Positions 45,901 through 58,110 of a DNA stretch of 64,000 nucleotides are shown here, piece by piece. The notes under the pieces are model-generated. The model was not told the DNA's origin. It did no database searches and was given only the letters and a program-made list of their open reading frames with translations. Both the position numbers and the translations under genes were made by a program. Source of the DNA: Flammulina velutipes (Eukaryota > Basidiomycota > Agaricomycetes > Agaricales > Physalacriaceae); NCBI GenBank assembly GCA_011800155.1, contig CM022370.1:434001-498000 (forward strand), in the 5' to 3' direction. Every line of letters starts with the position of its first letter. Position 1 is the stretch's first letter.

Positions 45901-46312
45901 TCTCCATACCCAGCATATACCCCCTTCCGTGGCCTCTGTGATCGGAGATACGAAGGTCGCTTCTTCCGAGATACCTGTTCTGTCCCTCGACACTAGCATG
46001 ATATGGCCCGACAACCTTCTGGACGTCTTCGTTCCCAGTGCAGACCCGCCGCCCACAGGCTCGTCACAGATTACACCCAAGGGTAGTGCCGGTCCAAAGC
46101 CCGAACCCAATCCAAAGAAGGAAGAGACGACGAGCAACGGCCAGATCGCGCAGGACGCCATCTGGCTGTTCGAGCCTGAGGCCCATGGTATCGAGGACTT
46201 CGGTCTGACTTCATCGGACGACGATAGCGACGATAGCGACGATTCCGGCTTCCATTCCATTGTAGACGACCAGCAGCCACAAGCCACTACCTCAACTGAC
46301 ACTATAGTGTAG
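42995..46312 (+). CDS. BTB/POZ protein with very long Pro/Ser-rich tail (BTB gene 4)
   Basis: Long form: exons 42995..43090, 43141..43328, 43375..43840, 43892..44582 and 44634..46312, 1039 residues. Residues 1-250 are a standard BTB protein of this family (YYLTGGDLFFLVQQYLFRVH, LLWVFYNP, FPEVKKLAIRELEKL). The remaining ~790 residues are disordered, rich in Pro, Ser and Thr, with two copies of RLPPLPPSP preceded by an acidic-aromatic stretch and an acidic DDDSDDSDDSGFHS end. An alternative donor at 43833 instead of 43841 gives a 367-residue form (stop 44253) with an Ala/Thr-rich tail and a C-terminal RRGGRGGRG. Both frames are open over ~360 bases. Pro-rich tails can serve SH3, WW or MYND partners; that is inference. 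Confidence 0.75.
45091..45146 (+). repeat. proline motif in BTB gene 4 tail, copy 1
   Basis: Codes for DDAFFSRLPPLPPSPISP. A second copy lies about 255 bases downstream. The shared core is an acidic pair, an aromatic residue, Arg, then LPPLPPSP. Confidence 0.6.
45343..45398 (+). repeat. proline motif in BTB gene 4 tail, copy 2
   Basis: Codes for DDLYFARLPPLPPSPLLS, the partner of the motif at 45091..45146. The surrounding sequence is not repeated, so the motif itself seems to be retained. Confidence 0.6.
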
Positions 46313-46490
46313 GTGTATGACTTTTTTTTTACGATTCTGAACGATGTGTCTGATAGCGTAGATCGGACTGTATATAATGTATTAGCGTAGGGTTGTGTAA
46401 CGAGTAATTTAATGAACTCACAATGAATGGTATATGGCACACACATTTGGTAGAATGACCTGTAAAGAAAGAAATAGTAGACGCCGAGGA

Positions 46491-47265
46491 CTATGGAGTT
46501 ACATGCCTGAGGCTGGCGGCATCAGCTTTGGCAAATTCTTCTTCAAACTCTCGTTCGACATGAACACGGACATCGTTGTCGAGTAGTGTTCCATTGTATC
46601 GAACGTATCCTCGATTTCCGGCCTGTTTGACCAAGGCAACCTCCCGAACGCGGAAAATCTGTATTGCGGTCTCCCAACCAATGCGTTGGGCTTCCTCAAC
46701 AGTCAAAGGTGGGATCCGTTTGACCAATTCGACGTAGCCTTCCTTGAGCCACGCGGATACCTCGTATGCTTTGGCCAGTACAACACTTTCAATGACGTCG
46801 GAGGATATGAGTTTCCCCAGATGCTCAATAGCAAGTTGGCGCATGTCTACCATGCCGTACATCGTCGATAGCTTCAGGACGTGCTTCCAGTCCTGCAGCG
46901 TCATTGTGGCGACGGTGTTGTTATGTATCTGCCTACCGTGATGTTAGTGAGACTGTGGCGCTTCAGATAGAACACACACATTGGGTAAATTACTCTGAGT
47001 AGACAATCGAACTCTAGACAAGTAATGCCGGAGAGTATAAAGGGCTGTTCATCCGTTTGCCCCTCCGGATGCGAGGCCTGAGGAAGTTCAAACGTCGAGC
47101 CAAAGATTTCTGAATGTTTCACAAAGTAATATCGAGGGACCTTGTAAAGTCGGTTTTCGACCTAGAATAAATGAGGAACAGTCCTTTCAGCAAGGATTCA
47201 CGCACCAAAAATACTACATTGTCCCAGTAATATGTATTATCTCGTTCCCAATCGGCGGTGGTCAT
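46491..47265 (-). CDS. BTB/POZ domain protein (BTB gene 5)
   Basis: Exons 47206..47265, 46980..47161 and 46491..46932 give 227 residues. It reads YYWDNVVFLVENRLYKVPRYYFVKHS with the phase-0 intron after ...VFL, then DCLLRVIYP before the phase-2 intron and LKLSTMYGMVDMRQLAIEHL, as in its siblings. The loop between the two BTB halves is shorter and the GG-D motif is replaced by a Trp-Asp pair. It is the only BTB gene here on the minus strand: tail-to-tail with BTB gene 4 (179 bases) and head-to-head with BTB gene 6 (269 bases). Confidence 0.82.
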
Positions 47266-47534
47266 TGGTCGACGCAAAGGTGCAGAAGCACGTGGCACAC
47301 TTCTACTTATTCTCGACCACCAATGATTTTCACAGACTTAAAATACGACGACGTCTCGTGATACAACTCGGACAAGCTATAACGACGAAGGCTTCGAATC
47401 GATAATCATGTACAACAAGAAGGGTACTTGTGTATATCACACTCAGATCACCGTCGATACTTCCCTCGTGTACGTAGGCTCCCTCGCTTGGGGCACGTTT
47501 CATGCTACCCTCGTCACCTACTTCCATCTCTATC

Positions 47535-48360
47535 ATGGGTACAGATGGACAGATATCTTGCGCTGCTACTGGTGCTCTCCGTAGCCCTATTTTCTACTGG
47601 GAGTTTGTGATCATCCAAGTACGCACTCTTTTGACTGATTAATATTCATCCATGTTCTGACAATTGTTTAGGTCGAAGAGCATCTCTATAAAGTTCCGAA
47701 ACATGTCCTCGAAGCGTCATCGGAAGTTTTCGCCAGCATGTTCTCTCTTCCCCAACCCGACTCCAACGTAACCGAGGGCTTATCTGACGAGCGCCCTATT
47801 AAACTGGAAGGCATCGAGAAAGGACGTTTCGATGCTCTCCTGACCGCTCTCCTTATTGATACACGCCAGTCAGTATGCGCCTGAATTACCCGTCTTTCTG
47901 ATACCTTTACTCATCCCATCCTAGCGTTTCTTACTCTGATGCAGGCCTTGGTCAACTGCAGTGGCTGTGGGTACTCGAGCTTGCCAACATGTGGCATATG
48001 GCCAAGATGCGGACGCTTGCCATTTCTCAACTTTCAATCATGAAGATGAGCGACGTGGATCGAATCGTGTACGGCCAAAAGTTTGCGGTAGTCGATTGGG
48101 TTGTGTCTGGGTACAAAGACATCGCCTCGAGAACGATCGTAATTTCGCCAGAGGATGCGGACCGCCTGGGAACTGAGCTGTGTCTAAGGATTTGGCAGAT
48201 ACAGCTCAGAACGGCTGGAAATATGAAGTATTCGGCGTCCTTTATGTCCTTGCTCAAACAGCAACTGACGGAAGCTTTTGCTGCCGTTCTTAACGATGCT
48301 TATCAACGTGCTCTGAATTTGGGAGATGCACCGCGCGAACCACCCCCTTCCTTCTCGTAG
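47535..48360 (+). CDS. BTB/POZ domain protein (BTB gene 6)
   Basis: Exons 47535..47618, 47672..47868 and 47925..48360 give 238 residues. It reads FYWEFVIIQVEEHLYKVPKHVL, ALLTALLI, LQWLWVLELANMWHMAKMRTLAI and DRIVYGQKFAVVDWVV, closest by eye to BTB gene 5. The intron positions and phases equal those of the other family members. The ATG at 47535 is the only in-frame start upstream of the first intron that gives a typical short leader. Head-to-head with BTB gene 5. Confidence 0.82.
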
Positions 48361-48413
48361 TACACTATTCTCAGTAAGTAATCGCCCCAAATTCTGGCTT
48401 CGGTTTATGAATA

Positions 48414-49099
48414 TCATGATGCTCGTGGCTTTCCTCTAAGTAAAAGTTTGTTCGAAAGTCTTGCAAGCCGAGGACCTCTCCAGCATTTCTCGTAACACTG
48501 TTCAGCCTATGGTCAGCATCGCATCTATCGAATCATCAAGTACGTACTGTTGGACAGAAATATTGAGGAAGTGTGCATTTCCTCACTCTTACCCATCGAT
48601 CTTTGTCTGTAGTACTTTCCCATACCCGACAACCATCGCAATGGTGCAACATTCGATGCTCTGGAATCAACACCTCCACTTCCGTCGTTTGACCATCCTT
48701 TTCCGCTCCCCAATCTCGCAATATCGCTGGCTCGTTAGGATCAAGATCAAGAAGGAACTCCAGCAGTGTTTGCCCTTCTTTCTCCCACCCCGACGCCACC
48801 TCTAGGTCGAACAGGAAATGAGGATTTCCAAGTTTTAGAGCACAGGTCGGTCGGCCATGGGGCTTGTTAAGACGAACAACTTCACGAGAGTCGGCAGAAG
48901 GGTATTGGTGTGCGAATAAGAGGTACCAATCCCCGTCCTTGTGACCCAGCGACAGGTCGAGCGTCAGAGATGGCGGTGTAAAACTGTAGATAGCGGAAGT
49001 GCGACTTTCGATGAAAGGCATACGACGTTGCTGACACGTATAAGTGATGCGTCGAGAGCAGAGAAAAGGCTTGCATTGCACTAGTTGACGTCGATACAC
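48414..49099 (-). CDS. hypothetical protein with atypical MYND-like cysteine cluster
   Basis: Exons 48548..49099 and 48414..48506 (41-base GTACGT...CATAG intron) give 214 residues. The body (LDLSLGHKDGDWYLLFAHQY, FDLEVASGWEKEGQTLLEFL) is unfamiliar. The C-terminus has HHCDGCRVW, RVRKCTLPQYFC and EQCYEKCW, spacing reminiscent of a MYND finger but without the terminal HK-x3-C, so zinc binding is uncertain. Convergent with BTB gene 6, only 53 bases between stops. Confidence 0.55.
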
Positions 49100-49998
49100 G
49101 GTGGAGAGGGGTAAGAGCGGTTGAATATCAGACAGAAAGCAAGGCCGCGCAATGTACAGCGGGCGAGCGAGTATGCTTAGCGGCGGATAGTGAGATTACT
49201 AGCGGGTCTAGACACGCAGGAATAGCATTGCATGTCAAAGGAAAATATCTAAGAACCAGAATTTTAATAAACTCGTATACATGAGGGGATGCACGACTGA
49301 CAAAGAACTACGGGCAGGAAGGTAACGCCACAGTCCGGATGTGCAGGTTTGTGGTTTGTGTGGCACTGGTGGTGCAGGGAAATTTTGAACAATCTCCGCC
49401 GATGAAAGGAGGTGCCCCATCTGATTCAAAGTTCAACTAAGGTTCAGAAGACTTGGCTTGGCCACCCGCCTTCACGTGAGATGCGGACGGGTTTGAACAA
49501 TTGAAAACCCTTCCGGTCCGGATCGTAAATAGTCGGCCATAGAGACATGTCATCGAAGTCAAGAGTTAAGTAGCGGAGTAAGGTTAAGAACGTCGCGTTG
49601 GGTCGCGTTCTTTCAAGAATACCGCGGAACGAAAGACCAAGATCTGATCAAGGAGTGTAGGTTTAGTTCAAGTAAGCTCTACGAACGCATGGGTCAGAAT
49701 CAAACAGGAATCAAACACATCACAGCGAACAAACACACCTGTGCGAGACTTTTCAAATCGACGCATCTTCGCTAGGGTCTTGGGGTCCTTTTGATTACTT
49801 TGGTAAGAACGTTTGTGACGACTGGCGGTCTCCAACATCGAAGCTTTTTTACGCGACAATACGATTCTATTCCAGCCATCCCGACGAATAATGTTGGACT
49901 ATTTGAAAGCAAGCAAAATAAAAACACAGATGATAATCCTGATCCCGGAGAGAAAGGCCTGATAATATACAGATGACAGCATTGGATAACGGAGAGGG
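49100..49998. other. intergenic region, no gene recognised
   Basis: Only short frames (under 65 codons), none with a domain or matching splice partner. It lies between two minus-strand genes and probably contains the promoter of the first. Confidence 0.45.
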
Positions 49999-50872
49999 TT
50001 AGGACGAAGGTGGGGTGGTCCCCGATTTGCTTGTAATCCGGAACCTTTTGGTGAGGTCGCGTGCGCGATCCATGAGACTGTCCTTGCGAGATAATGAGCT
50101 CGTCGAGCGCTGGCTTCGAAGGGTGTGGACGACAGTTAAGGGGCCTTCCGTGTAGGCTTCGTCGTCTGCGGCATGCTCTGTAGTGGCCTCCTGCACCGAA
50201 ACACCAATGACCATGTTGCTATCGGTGGTCGGCGTCACGACACTACCTGACCGCGAGCGACCCAATCTTTTTGGAAGGAGGCCACCCATTGCACGCGAGA
50301 TAGTGCCTCTACGGCCAGCAATCTGGTGCATTTGAGTAACGTGATGCGCGTCCTCGGTATGTGCCTCATCGTCCGACAGGTTGTCTGATGCCAGCGAGTC
50401 CGCACTCGGGTTCTGTCAATATGTCAATTCAAAAAGTTAAACAATAAGGGGGTCCTGAACAAACCTGGTACGTGGTTGTGTATGTTGGAACAACGGACGC
50501 TCGTCGAGAGATTGGGGACATTGGGGGGGTGTCAATTATCTGGAATTGGTCCGAAACCTAGATAGTCGTTGTGCGTGAGTGGCGAGGCCTACGGGGGAGA
50601 AATTTCGTGAACTCACCTGACCAAGACGCGATATTGACACGCTGCTTCGATGGCGAGCTTTTATTCTAAGCGTAGTCTCCGTCGAGCCGTTTTCCGAAAC
50701 GTCGTCTGGTGCTACCTGCTTGACAGTTTGGAATATCTCGTCCTGAGCGCGTCTCTCTGAAGCATCCTCCACCTGCTGGAATATCTAGACATTGTTTTAG
50801 AAGAGATGAACACAAGACAAGTTGTCGACAAACCCTCTCAAGCGATTCTGGGCAAGCAGTCATAGTGGACAT
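49999..50872 (-). CDS. hypothetical protein, Ser/Thr/Arg-rich
   Basis: Exons 50834..50872, 50617..50784, 50465..50557 and 49999..50412 join in phase 0 throughout to give 237 residues. The N-terminus is a short helix (SLERIFQQVEDASERRAQDE); the rest is low-complexity with basic Ser patches (RHRSSVSISRLGQ, RLGRSRSGSVV, LRSQRSTSSLSRKDS) that look like kinase substrates. No domain is recognised. Four well-formed introns in one phase support a real, constrained gene. Confidence 0.62.
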
Positions 50873-51424
50873 TGCGACGGTGTAAAAAGACGCGTTTTTG
50901 GACTTGAGAAACCTAACGAGGTCACTCGACGATGACGGAGAGAGAGAAAGATAGGAAGAAGGGTGTAAAACAAAAGACGCTGTTGCAATTTAAATGACCA
51001 TGCTGTTCCCCAGTACGTACATTATCTCACCCCGACTTTTTAAAGGTGCTAATTATATAATCACTATTTCCGATACAAATCACGAGCCGAAGCCTCCGAC
51101 GGCGCCACAACAGTGATCGCAATATTCTTTTTCTGATCTATCTCCTGCATAAATCAAATTCGATAACCCTCCAAGTCGACAGGTTTGAACGTAGCCAGCG
51201 CTGGAAATTGCGTTATTGTCCTAGTACTCAGTTAGAGTTACATACACCTTTACATCCCAGACGATGGAACGAAAGCTTACGCAGTCGAATGATTCTTGGA
51301 AGAGCTTGGAGTCCGGCATAAATCCCTCTTCGTTCTCAAAGAGGTTTGATATCAGATATTCAAGCGTAACTTAAAAGTTTGTCTTTTACGAACGATCCCG
51401 CTGTTTGGGGGCATCATCTTGAGA
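50873..51424. other. intergenic region, no gene recognised
   Basis: Minus-strand spacer between the Ser-rich protein and the MYND 2 gene. No frame above 60 codons. Nothing recognised. Confidence 0.45.
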
Positions 51425-52575
51425 TCAAACACTAATTTCAAAGCACAAAGGTCTGTGCGTCGACCAGGCCTGCTTCTGGTGAGTTTCGCCACACTAGAAA
51501 GTATGATGTCAGTGGTGCGCCCATGAACGGCAAGGTGTCGCCACGCGAAAAAGCGGATGAGTAAAACTCACGTAAACAGCAGTCTTGCATCTGAGTATAT
51601 CGCACGTTTCGTCAATATGTAAGGCCACAAATGGAGACAAGGCTGACCTCGAGCATTGGAGCATCGTTTTATCAGCCTTAGTCTTCTTGCCTTGAGGCTT
51701 CGGTTGAGCCTTGCGGCGGCTACAGCCAGGCGCCCCGCATTCCTGCAACGGCTTCTCGAGGTTCGTCTTGACCATTCTGACCATTTGACGCGCTTCCCTG
51801 TTGACGACGGAATGAACAAAGTCTTCGAGTAACCAAACCCAGGGAGGTGCTTACGCGTCATCTTCGAGGATCATGAGGCAGCGTTCGACAACTTCCACTG
51901 CGAAGACTGGCGGCATTGTTTTCACCCATTGCAGCATTAGTGCAAAGAGCTTCTTCCGGTCCTCTTCTTTGATATCCTGCACACCTTGCAGGACCAAAAG
52001 AGTTGAAAACAATTGACCCAGCTCGGCGATCTCATCGATAGGCTTGTTGCCAGGATTGAAATTGTCCTTGTCAGCGAGGATACGCTCAGCCTGAAGTACG
52101 ACTAGTCCTGCGCCTGCTGGAGTTCCACTGAAGCGAACGAAGTATGGTCTACACAGGCGATAGTCAGTTATACGGAACACGCGTTGATAGTTGAAATAAT
52201 TATGAGGGCACATACGTGAACGTGACATTATTGAGCATTACGGCGGCAGGGTTCATAGCACCATCACTTTCCCTATACTTCTCTACTAGGGCAGGAAGGT
52301 GTTTTGCGGCAAACTCGCTGGAAGTGGATCGAGCAATGATCATCAGGAGCATAGAAATTATGAGAGATGGACATACTGTAGAATGCGGTGATGCTCTGGT
52401 CGCGGTTTGGCTTGAACAATACCGAGCTGATGTGGTATTACTTGGAATCAAATGAGAGAAACCCAGGGTTTACCAAAGCCCTTGTCATTCTAGCATCCGC
52501 TTTGGCGCCGCCCTCTAAGGCCCCAGAGAGCGTGGCCAAATCATCGATAAGACTAGTACTTGCATCTGAATTCAT
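51425..52575 (-). CDS. MYND-type zinc finger protein (MYND 2)
   Basis: Exons 52474..52575, 52377..52426, 52216..52317, 51855..52148, 51648..51797, 51572..51590 and 51425..51493, 261 residues. A helical body (LFALMLQWVKTMPPVFAVEV) leads to a C-terminal MYND finger spread over three exons: ECGAPGCSRR, then LQCSRCKTAVYC, GETHQKQAW and HRPLC. An insertion of Lys/Gln-rich sequence separates the first two cysteine pairs. As in MYND 1 the sixth ligand is His. The penultimate exon is 19 bases in both MYND genes, so they share ancestry at this position. Role unknown; likely protein-protein contact. Confidence 0.75.
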
Positions 52576-52823
52576 CTTTGTTGGAACGTCCAGCTGCGTC
52601 CAGGAGCGATGATGGTTGGTAAAGAAGAAGCGCTTACGGCAGCTGCCGCAACTTCGCCCGTAAACCAGATGCAAACCAGTTGCCGTCCATTCGGTACTCA
52701 AATTCATATAAGGATGCTGGCAGTAACATGTAACGTGAATATAATTCATTGCCACTCGATGATAGAACATATTTCTCGAATGCGAACGCATGTGTACTAT
52801 GGCACACTCCATACACCAAAAGT

Positions 52824-54255
52824 CTAACAGCCAGTGTTCTGGTAAACTTGAGTTGAGAAGCACTGTACATGGTGAATAAAATGATAACATCAGGGCACTG
52901 CACACATACGTTGTAGTTGTCAGCGTTCCTGTACTGGTTAGCGTCGGACAGATTCTGGTCAGCTGCGCAACCGTAGGTAACATCGTCGGTATCAGAGACG
53001 GCGTGAGTGATCTACGCGAGGAGGGTTTAAGAGCTCGTTCAATATTCTGAATTAGGCACACCTCATGGAGAGTAGTTCCACCGCGGACGCTGCGAGACGC
53101 GACGGTTGTACCAGAGCAGAGTCTGGAAGTAGCGACTTCATTGAAGAAGATACTGCAGTAGTAAATCTGGAGAAAAACATGAGCTGATATTGGTGCATCG
53201 AACAAATGTCGCGTTACGTTGGTAGTCGCAATAACAGTGTATGCAATAACACCGCCAGTGCAAACATTGTATGAATCGACGCAGCTCAAGCTAGAGTGGT
53301 ATATATCAATTTCAATTCAATTCGATTTGAGATACGACTCACGTGCGGGAACTCGAGTTCTCGTTAGCGACGGCGTTGAATCTGTTACGAACATTGGTGA
53401 TCGAGTTGGCGCCAAAGTACGCCTGGTAGAGTGAGTTGCTAGCACCGTTGCTTGTAATGTAAGATGAGGCACGTGTGGCCAAAGTTTTAGCTTCGGTGTA
53501 GCTGAAATAATGTCAGAAGGAGAATAGAGGACGCCTTTATGCACATACCTTGCAGAGATAAAACTGGCCCGAGAGCTATTGCTGCAGATGTTGACGGCGC
53601 GCTTGTTGGTCTCTTGCAATTCGCGTTTAGCAATGTCTCCGCTGACGAAGACCTCGACAGCGTTCGCCGAGGCGGTGACCAAGTCCAGGGCAGATTGGCT
53701 CTTGACGAGTGCGGACGGGCCAGCAATTTGGAAATCAGTTTTGGCCTCGAATTTGTAAGCGCCAGCTCCGGCAGATTCGAAGTCGAAAAGTGAAGATACT
53801 AGATAGCGTAAGTAGCATCAGCGAGCAATTCAAAGGGAGGATGACAGCATCATACAGTCGTGCTCAGCGGTGACCGTTTCACCCGCTGGGATGAACGCAA
53901 AAGCGGAATCGTCAACATCTTCAAGAGAGACGGATATCTAACGTACAGGTCAGTGATTTGAATTTTGGACAGGAAGAAATTTTATTACCTTGACGCCCGT
54001 GAAAGTAACAGCTTCGCCGTCTTTTGTGACGACGAAAGACCTAGTAGGCAGTTTGTCGTCCAAGACGGTCCCGTATTTGAGGACCTTCACATCCTCTGCA
54101 CCAGTGTTCGTGACAGATGCGGTGAACTTGAGATCCGCGATCGAGCTGACATTGGTCGCGGGTCCGGCAACAGATACAGTAAGACCGTCGAAGCGCTTCA
54201 ATGGCCCAGCAAGAGCCACACCAGCAAGGGCGAAGGTGAGCAAGGAAGCGAGCAT
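52824..54255 (-). CDS. secreted deuterolysin-type zinc metalloprotease (M35)
   Basis: Eight exons (53989..54255, 53856..53937, 53549..53798, 53343..53501, 53218..53290, 53062..53166, 52910..53011, 52824..52862) give 358 residues. A signal peptide (LASLLTFALAGVALAGP) and a ~170-residue propeptide (TVSVAGPATNVSSIADLKFT, FIPAGETVTAEHDL) precede the mature enzyme, which begins after a KR site near KRAVNICSN. The aspzincin motif is complete: TTLHEITHAV, formed across the intron at 53012..53061, and TDDVTYG with the third ligand Asp. Conserved cysteines end the protein (NCFSTQVYQNTGC). It is predicted to degrade extracellular proteins. Confidence 0.93.
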
Positions 54256-56314
54256 TGCAAGGATACTAGTAAGCGCGCGAATGCAACAAGAAGGCGAGTC
54301 CTTGAGGGCTGTTCATGGTTTTCCGTCGCTTTTATACGCGTCTCGAGTACTCTCTTATCTTTGTGCTCCTCTTCGTCGTATGGAAAGAAGCTCGTGGTAT
54401 GCCTATGATGAAGTGTCAACACATGGCTAGGACACAAGAGGTGTACCGTTCTCCCAGAATTTAAGAAAGAACGAACCTTCCAAGCCGATCCATAATGATA
54501 GCACAATTTCTTGGTTGGTGAAATTTGTATCAGCTTTTTGAGCGTCACGTAGCTACAATAACACGTTAAGAATATAGCAAGGCAAGTGGTTCGCGTAAAA
54601 AGTAATCTGACCTAGGCCTATAACTCGACTTTGTCGTGGGACTGCTTGGCGTTCACTCTGAACTTAATTAGGTGCTGTTGAGAAGGTCAATTCCATGCGT
54701 GCATAACATAAGGATTGATTGGTACCGAGATATCAGACCCACTTCGCGGCGAGGGGCCTAGTTGATGCCTTATCTCGAGCACGGGTGAGAAAAAGACGGC
54801 AGCGAGATTTGAAGCAAGACCTGTCATCGAGAAGTGTAAAGCGAATATTTGTCCATCATTCAGATATCCAGGATAGAAGAGAAACGAAGTGTAGATATAG
54901 CTTTTCTGCCCAAATCGAGGATCTGCAGAGAATACGTCAATTAACGCAGGAAGGGACCCAGCAGGTCATCTAGTCAGCCTATGTGCAGTATGTAAGCTGT
55001 TCCCTCGGCTCATGGACGTATAACATGACGATCTTGACATATGGATGCTGGAAGCTCTATTCATTCCGTGTCTTGGTATCGGGTATCGAAATGCCTTGGC
55101 GGCGTGCTATGCTCTGTTCCAGTCTGAGATGACTGCATAGAGCTCGACGGGGTAGCTTCGGATTGACGCATGGATACTGGCACAAGGCAGATAAGATGTC
55201 CGACAACATGGTCAACGACCGATGTCGAGAGCGAGGTTCGAGCGAGATGTCCGGAAGAGTTTCCGATGAGTTTCTTCTTGACTAGAGCACGAATAGTTCA
55301 GTAATCCAACGGCAAGATGATGACATGAATGATGAAAGAGAGAAATTCCGTGCGGGCATGGCGACCCGTCCGCTGGATGTTTCAAGGTGCTTGCTCGATG
55401 ACGAGAAAAACCGGCCAAAGATGCATATTGGTAACTTGAACTACTCCAATCAGAGTCGCCTCGTTTTCCCATAACGCGTACGCAGCTGAGCTGACGTCAA
55501 TAACTGTCAGGAGGATAAAGTTGGTAAGAACCTTTTCTCAGGTCGGGTATGTAAGTAGGTCATTCCAATGCGAATGCCCAGGATGATGCTGTTCCTTCGG
55601 ATCTGAAGCAGCCGGTAGTACACATTAGTACACCTGTTCCTCTTCAAAAAAGCTGAATGAATGTCAAGGATACCTCCTTCCATTTCTTGAACCCATCTCC
55701 ATCGGCTACAGGAACAGTATAAGCATGGCACGTTCCTGTATGGAATCACGCATCGGCGCGATACCGTGACTGCCATAACCTGCGCATGTATGACACGTTC
55801 ACCTGCAGAGCACGAAGTAGTAGGAGGCGAGCCTCTTCCTAAGACGAGGAAGGCTCCTCAAAGTCCGAATGCCCATGCATTAGACATATCTAAGTGAAAA
55901 GGATGAAACGAGCATCCAGTACTATTTTCCCTGTTATGCCATTGTTAGTGGTTTAAGAGAGATATCCAGAGGTACTCACAAGGCGTTGAAGACCCAGATT
56001 TTAGTGATGCTTATAGTCCACGAAAAGTTAAAGGCAAGAAATTATCAGAACAGATTTGAGGATGACCGTGTTCCTAGAAATTCATTCTCCATTGAACAGA
56101 TATAAGCAGGGTATAAGTAGGCCGGTGGAACGTGTCGTCAACTGGACAAGGCAAGTGAACGCTGAATAGTGGTGGTTGCGATGAAAGAGTTGTACGGCTT
56201 GCGGCCCGATTTACTCGCAGTCATACAAAAAAAAGGTCGAACACCAATCAAAGGTATCGATGGATCAACGTTTCAACATTTCGATGTGGTAAATAAAGTG
56301 TTCAACAAGTATGT
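54256..56314. other. largest gene-free stretch, nothing recognised
   Basis: About 2 kb between the protease promoter and the 3' end of Cdc20. Frames at 54719..54973, 55212..55472 and 55507..55776 are short, lack domains and have no consistent splice chain. Possible relic or non-coding transcription unit, without evidence. Confidence 0.4.
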
Positions 56315-58110
56315 CTATCGAATGGACATAACGTGAGATCGTGTAGAGTTCAATTGATGGTCATCATGGGGGTTTTTCTTCTTCTTGCCTGACGAGGCAG
56401 GAAGGTCCCATATTCTCCAAAACTTCAACGACTCGTCTCCTCCACCTGTAAGAACGACATCTCCAGCGGGTGAGATACAGCTGAACAAAACACGCGAATC
56501 ATGGGCGTCTCGTATCTCGGCGACACGTTCCATGCTTGGGTAGGCGTGGAGCATGATGGAGTTCGTTGGGTATCCGTGTGTGGTGAGGATCTCTTTCTTG
56601 TGAGGCGCCCATTGGATAGTGCTAATCTGCGCTGGGGTCTTTTGTGTATGGACGCGCGCTCCAGTGTTGACGTTCCATACATGTATTGACGCGTCGTTCG
56701 TACCGCCTCCGGTGGCAAGAAGTGAAGGCTGCCAAGGGCACCACGCCAGTGCCTTTGAATAGAATGAGAACACAAGCGGAATGGTCAGGAAGCGAAGGTA
56801 CCTTAACAGCAGCCGTATGGTTTCGTTTCACCCATTTAGCCTTCCCTTGGGCATTCTCACCGGCGTCTCCCAAACGACCATCCCAGATATTGACGACATT
56901 GTCATTGCCGCCGCTCGCCAAAAGCTCGCCATCGCTCCTCCACTTCAGGCCACAAACTTCGCCAGTATGTCCGAGAAGTTCCATGACCTTGTGGCGCGGT
57001 ACACGGACGTCGTGGTGCCAGATACTTCCGTCAGCACATCCCGAAGAAAGGATGTGCTCGTTCCAAGACAGACATGCGATCTGACCTTGGTGCCCGCTCA
57101 TGGTCCGGAGCTTCTGAGAGGTCTCGATATCGTACAACTGAACGTCTCCGTTGCATAAACCGATCCCGACGAATGCGCCGTCCTGCGTTATCTCCACGCT
57201 GGACGGATAAAGTCCTTCTGGGGCCTCCGCGACGGTGTTGACATCACCCGTATCAGCATACCACAAATACGTGCCCTGTCCCAGAGCAACTGCGACAGTA
57301 TTCAGAGATGACCAGCTGACCAGATTGAGATAGAAATCGTCCATCAAATTGACTGCCGCCAACACGCGTTCAGGTTGGGACGGGATTTTGCGGGACTTGT
57401 TGGTGACAACGCCTGTTGAAGATGCGAGGGATGTTGGACGGGATGCGTACAACGGTTTGGCATGATCGCGCTGGAGAGCAAGGCCTTTGTCGGAAGAGGC
57501 GGCGGGAGGTGCCTCGTGGAAGCCAAGGATGCGACGGTTTAGCGGCATCCCCGTGGCTTCAGCGAGGCGAGAAGTATGTCCAGGGGACACCGTTTGAGGC
57601 TGTATGTGCATCTTCTCGAAACTTGATACTACATCTGGCTCGAGGTCCCGCGTAGTGATGAAACGATCTGGGTGCTCGAAGCCAGCGTGGTTCTGAACAA
57701 AGGTCAGATTGCAACGAGGCAGCAGCAGAAAGAAGGCGCACAGGTGTTGACTTGGACCGCTTCAGCTCAGTCTTTGGCGGTGGAACATAGTCGAGCTTGA
57801 CCACATCCAGTTTGCTTTCAATCCCACCCTTCCGGATGACACCCGACGCCGCCTGACGCTGCAAGTCTGCTGCACTAGGCATCTTCGTAGGAGAGCCTGG
57901 CCTTGAGCGGGACATATTTGTGGCGGATATGAAGGGATTTGAGACGTCGAAGGGGCCAGTTGACATGGTGGACTTGGACTTTGACCTTTTCTTCGTCGGC
58001 GAAGACGCCAGTGAGACGCCATTCATGCCAGATATAACTGACGGCGTGAGGGGCGTCTTGGCCTCTGAGCGAGTACGATGCCGACTGGGTGTTTTTGGCA
58101 GTGTATGCAT
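56315..58110 (-). CDS. CDC20: Cdc20/Slp1-type WD40 activator of the anaphase-promoting complex
   Basis: Exons 57742..58110, 56802..57692 and 56315..56752, 565 residues. A disordered N-terminus has basic TP sites (TPSRHRTRSEAKTPLTP) and a C-box-like DRFITTRD. Then comes SRKIPSQPERVL, DDFYLNLVSWS and seven WD40 blades including GHQGQIACLSWNEHILSSG, GHTGEVCGLKW and GGNDNVVNIWDG, with AVKALAWCPWQ joined across an intron. It ends in Ile-Arg (MSIR), the tail that docks on the APC/C. Sequence is closer to Slp1/Cdc20 than to Cdh1. It directs degradation of securin and cyclin at mitosis. The upstream ATG at 58179 is less likely than 58110. Confidence 0.93.
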
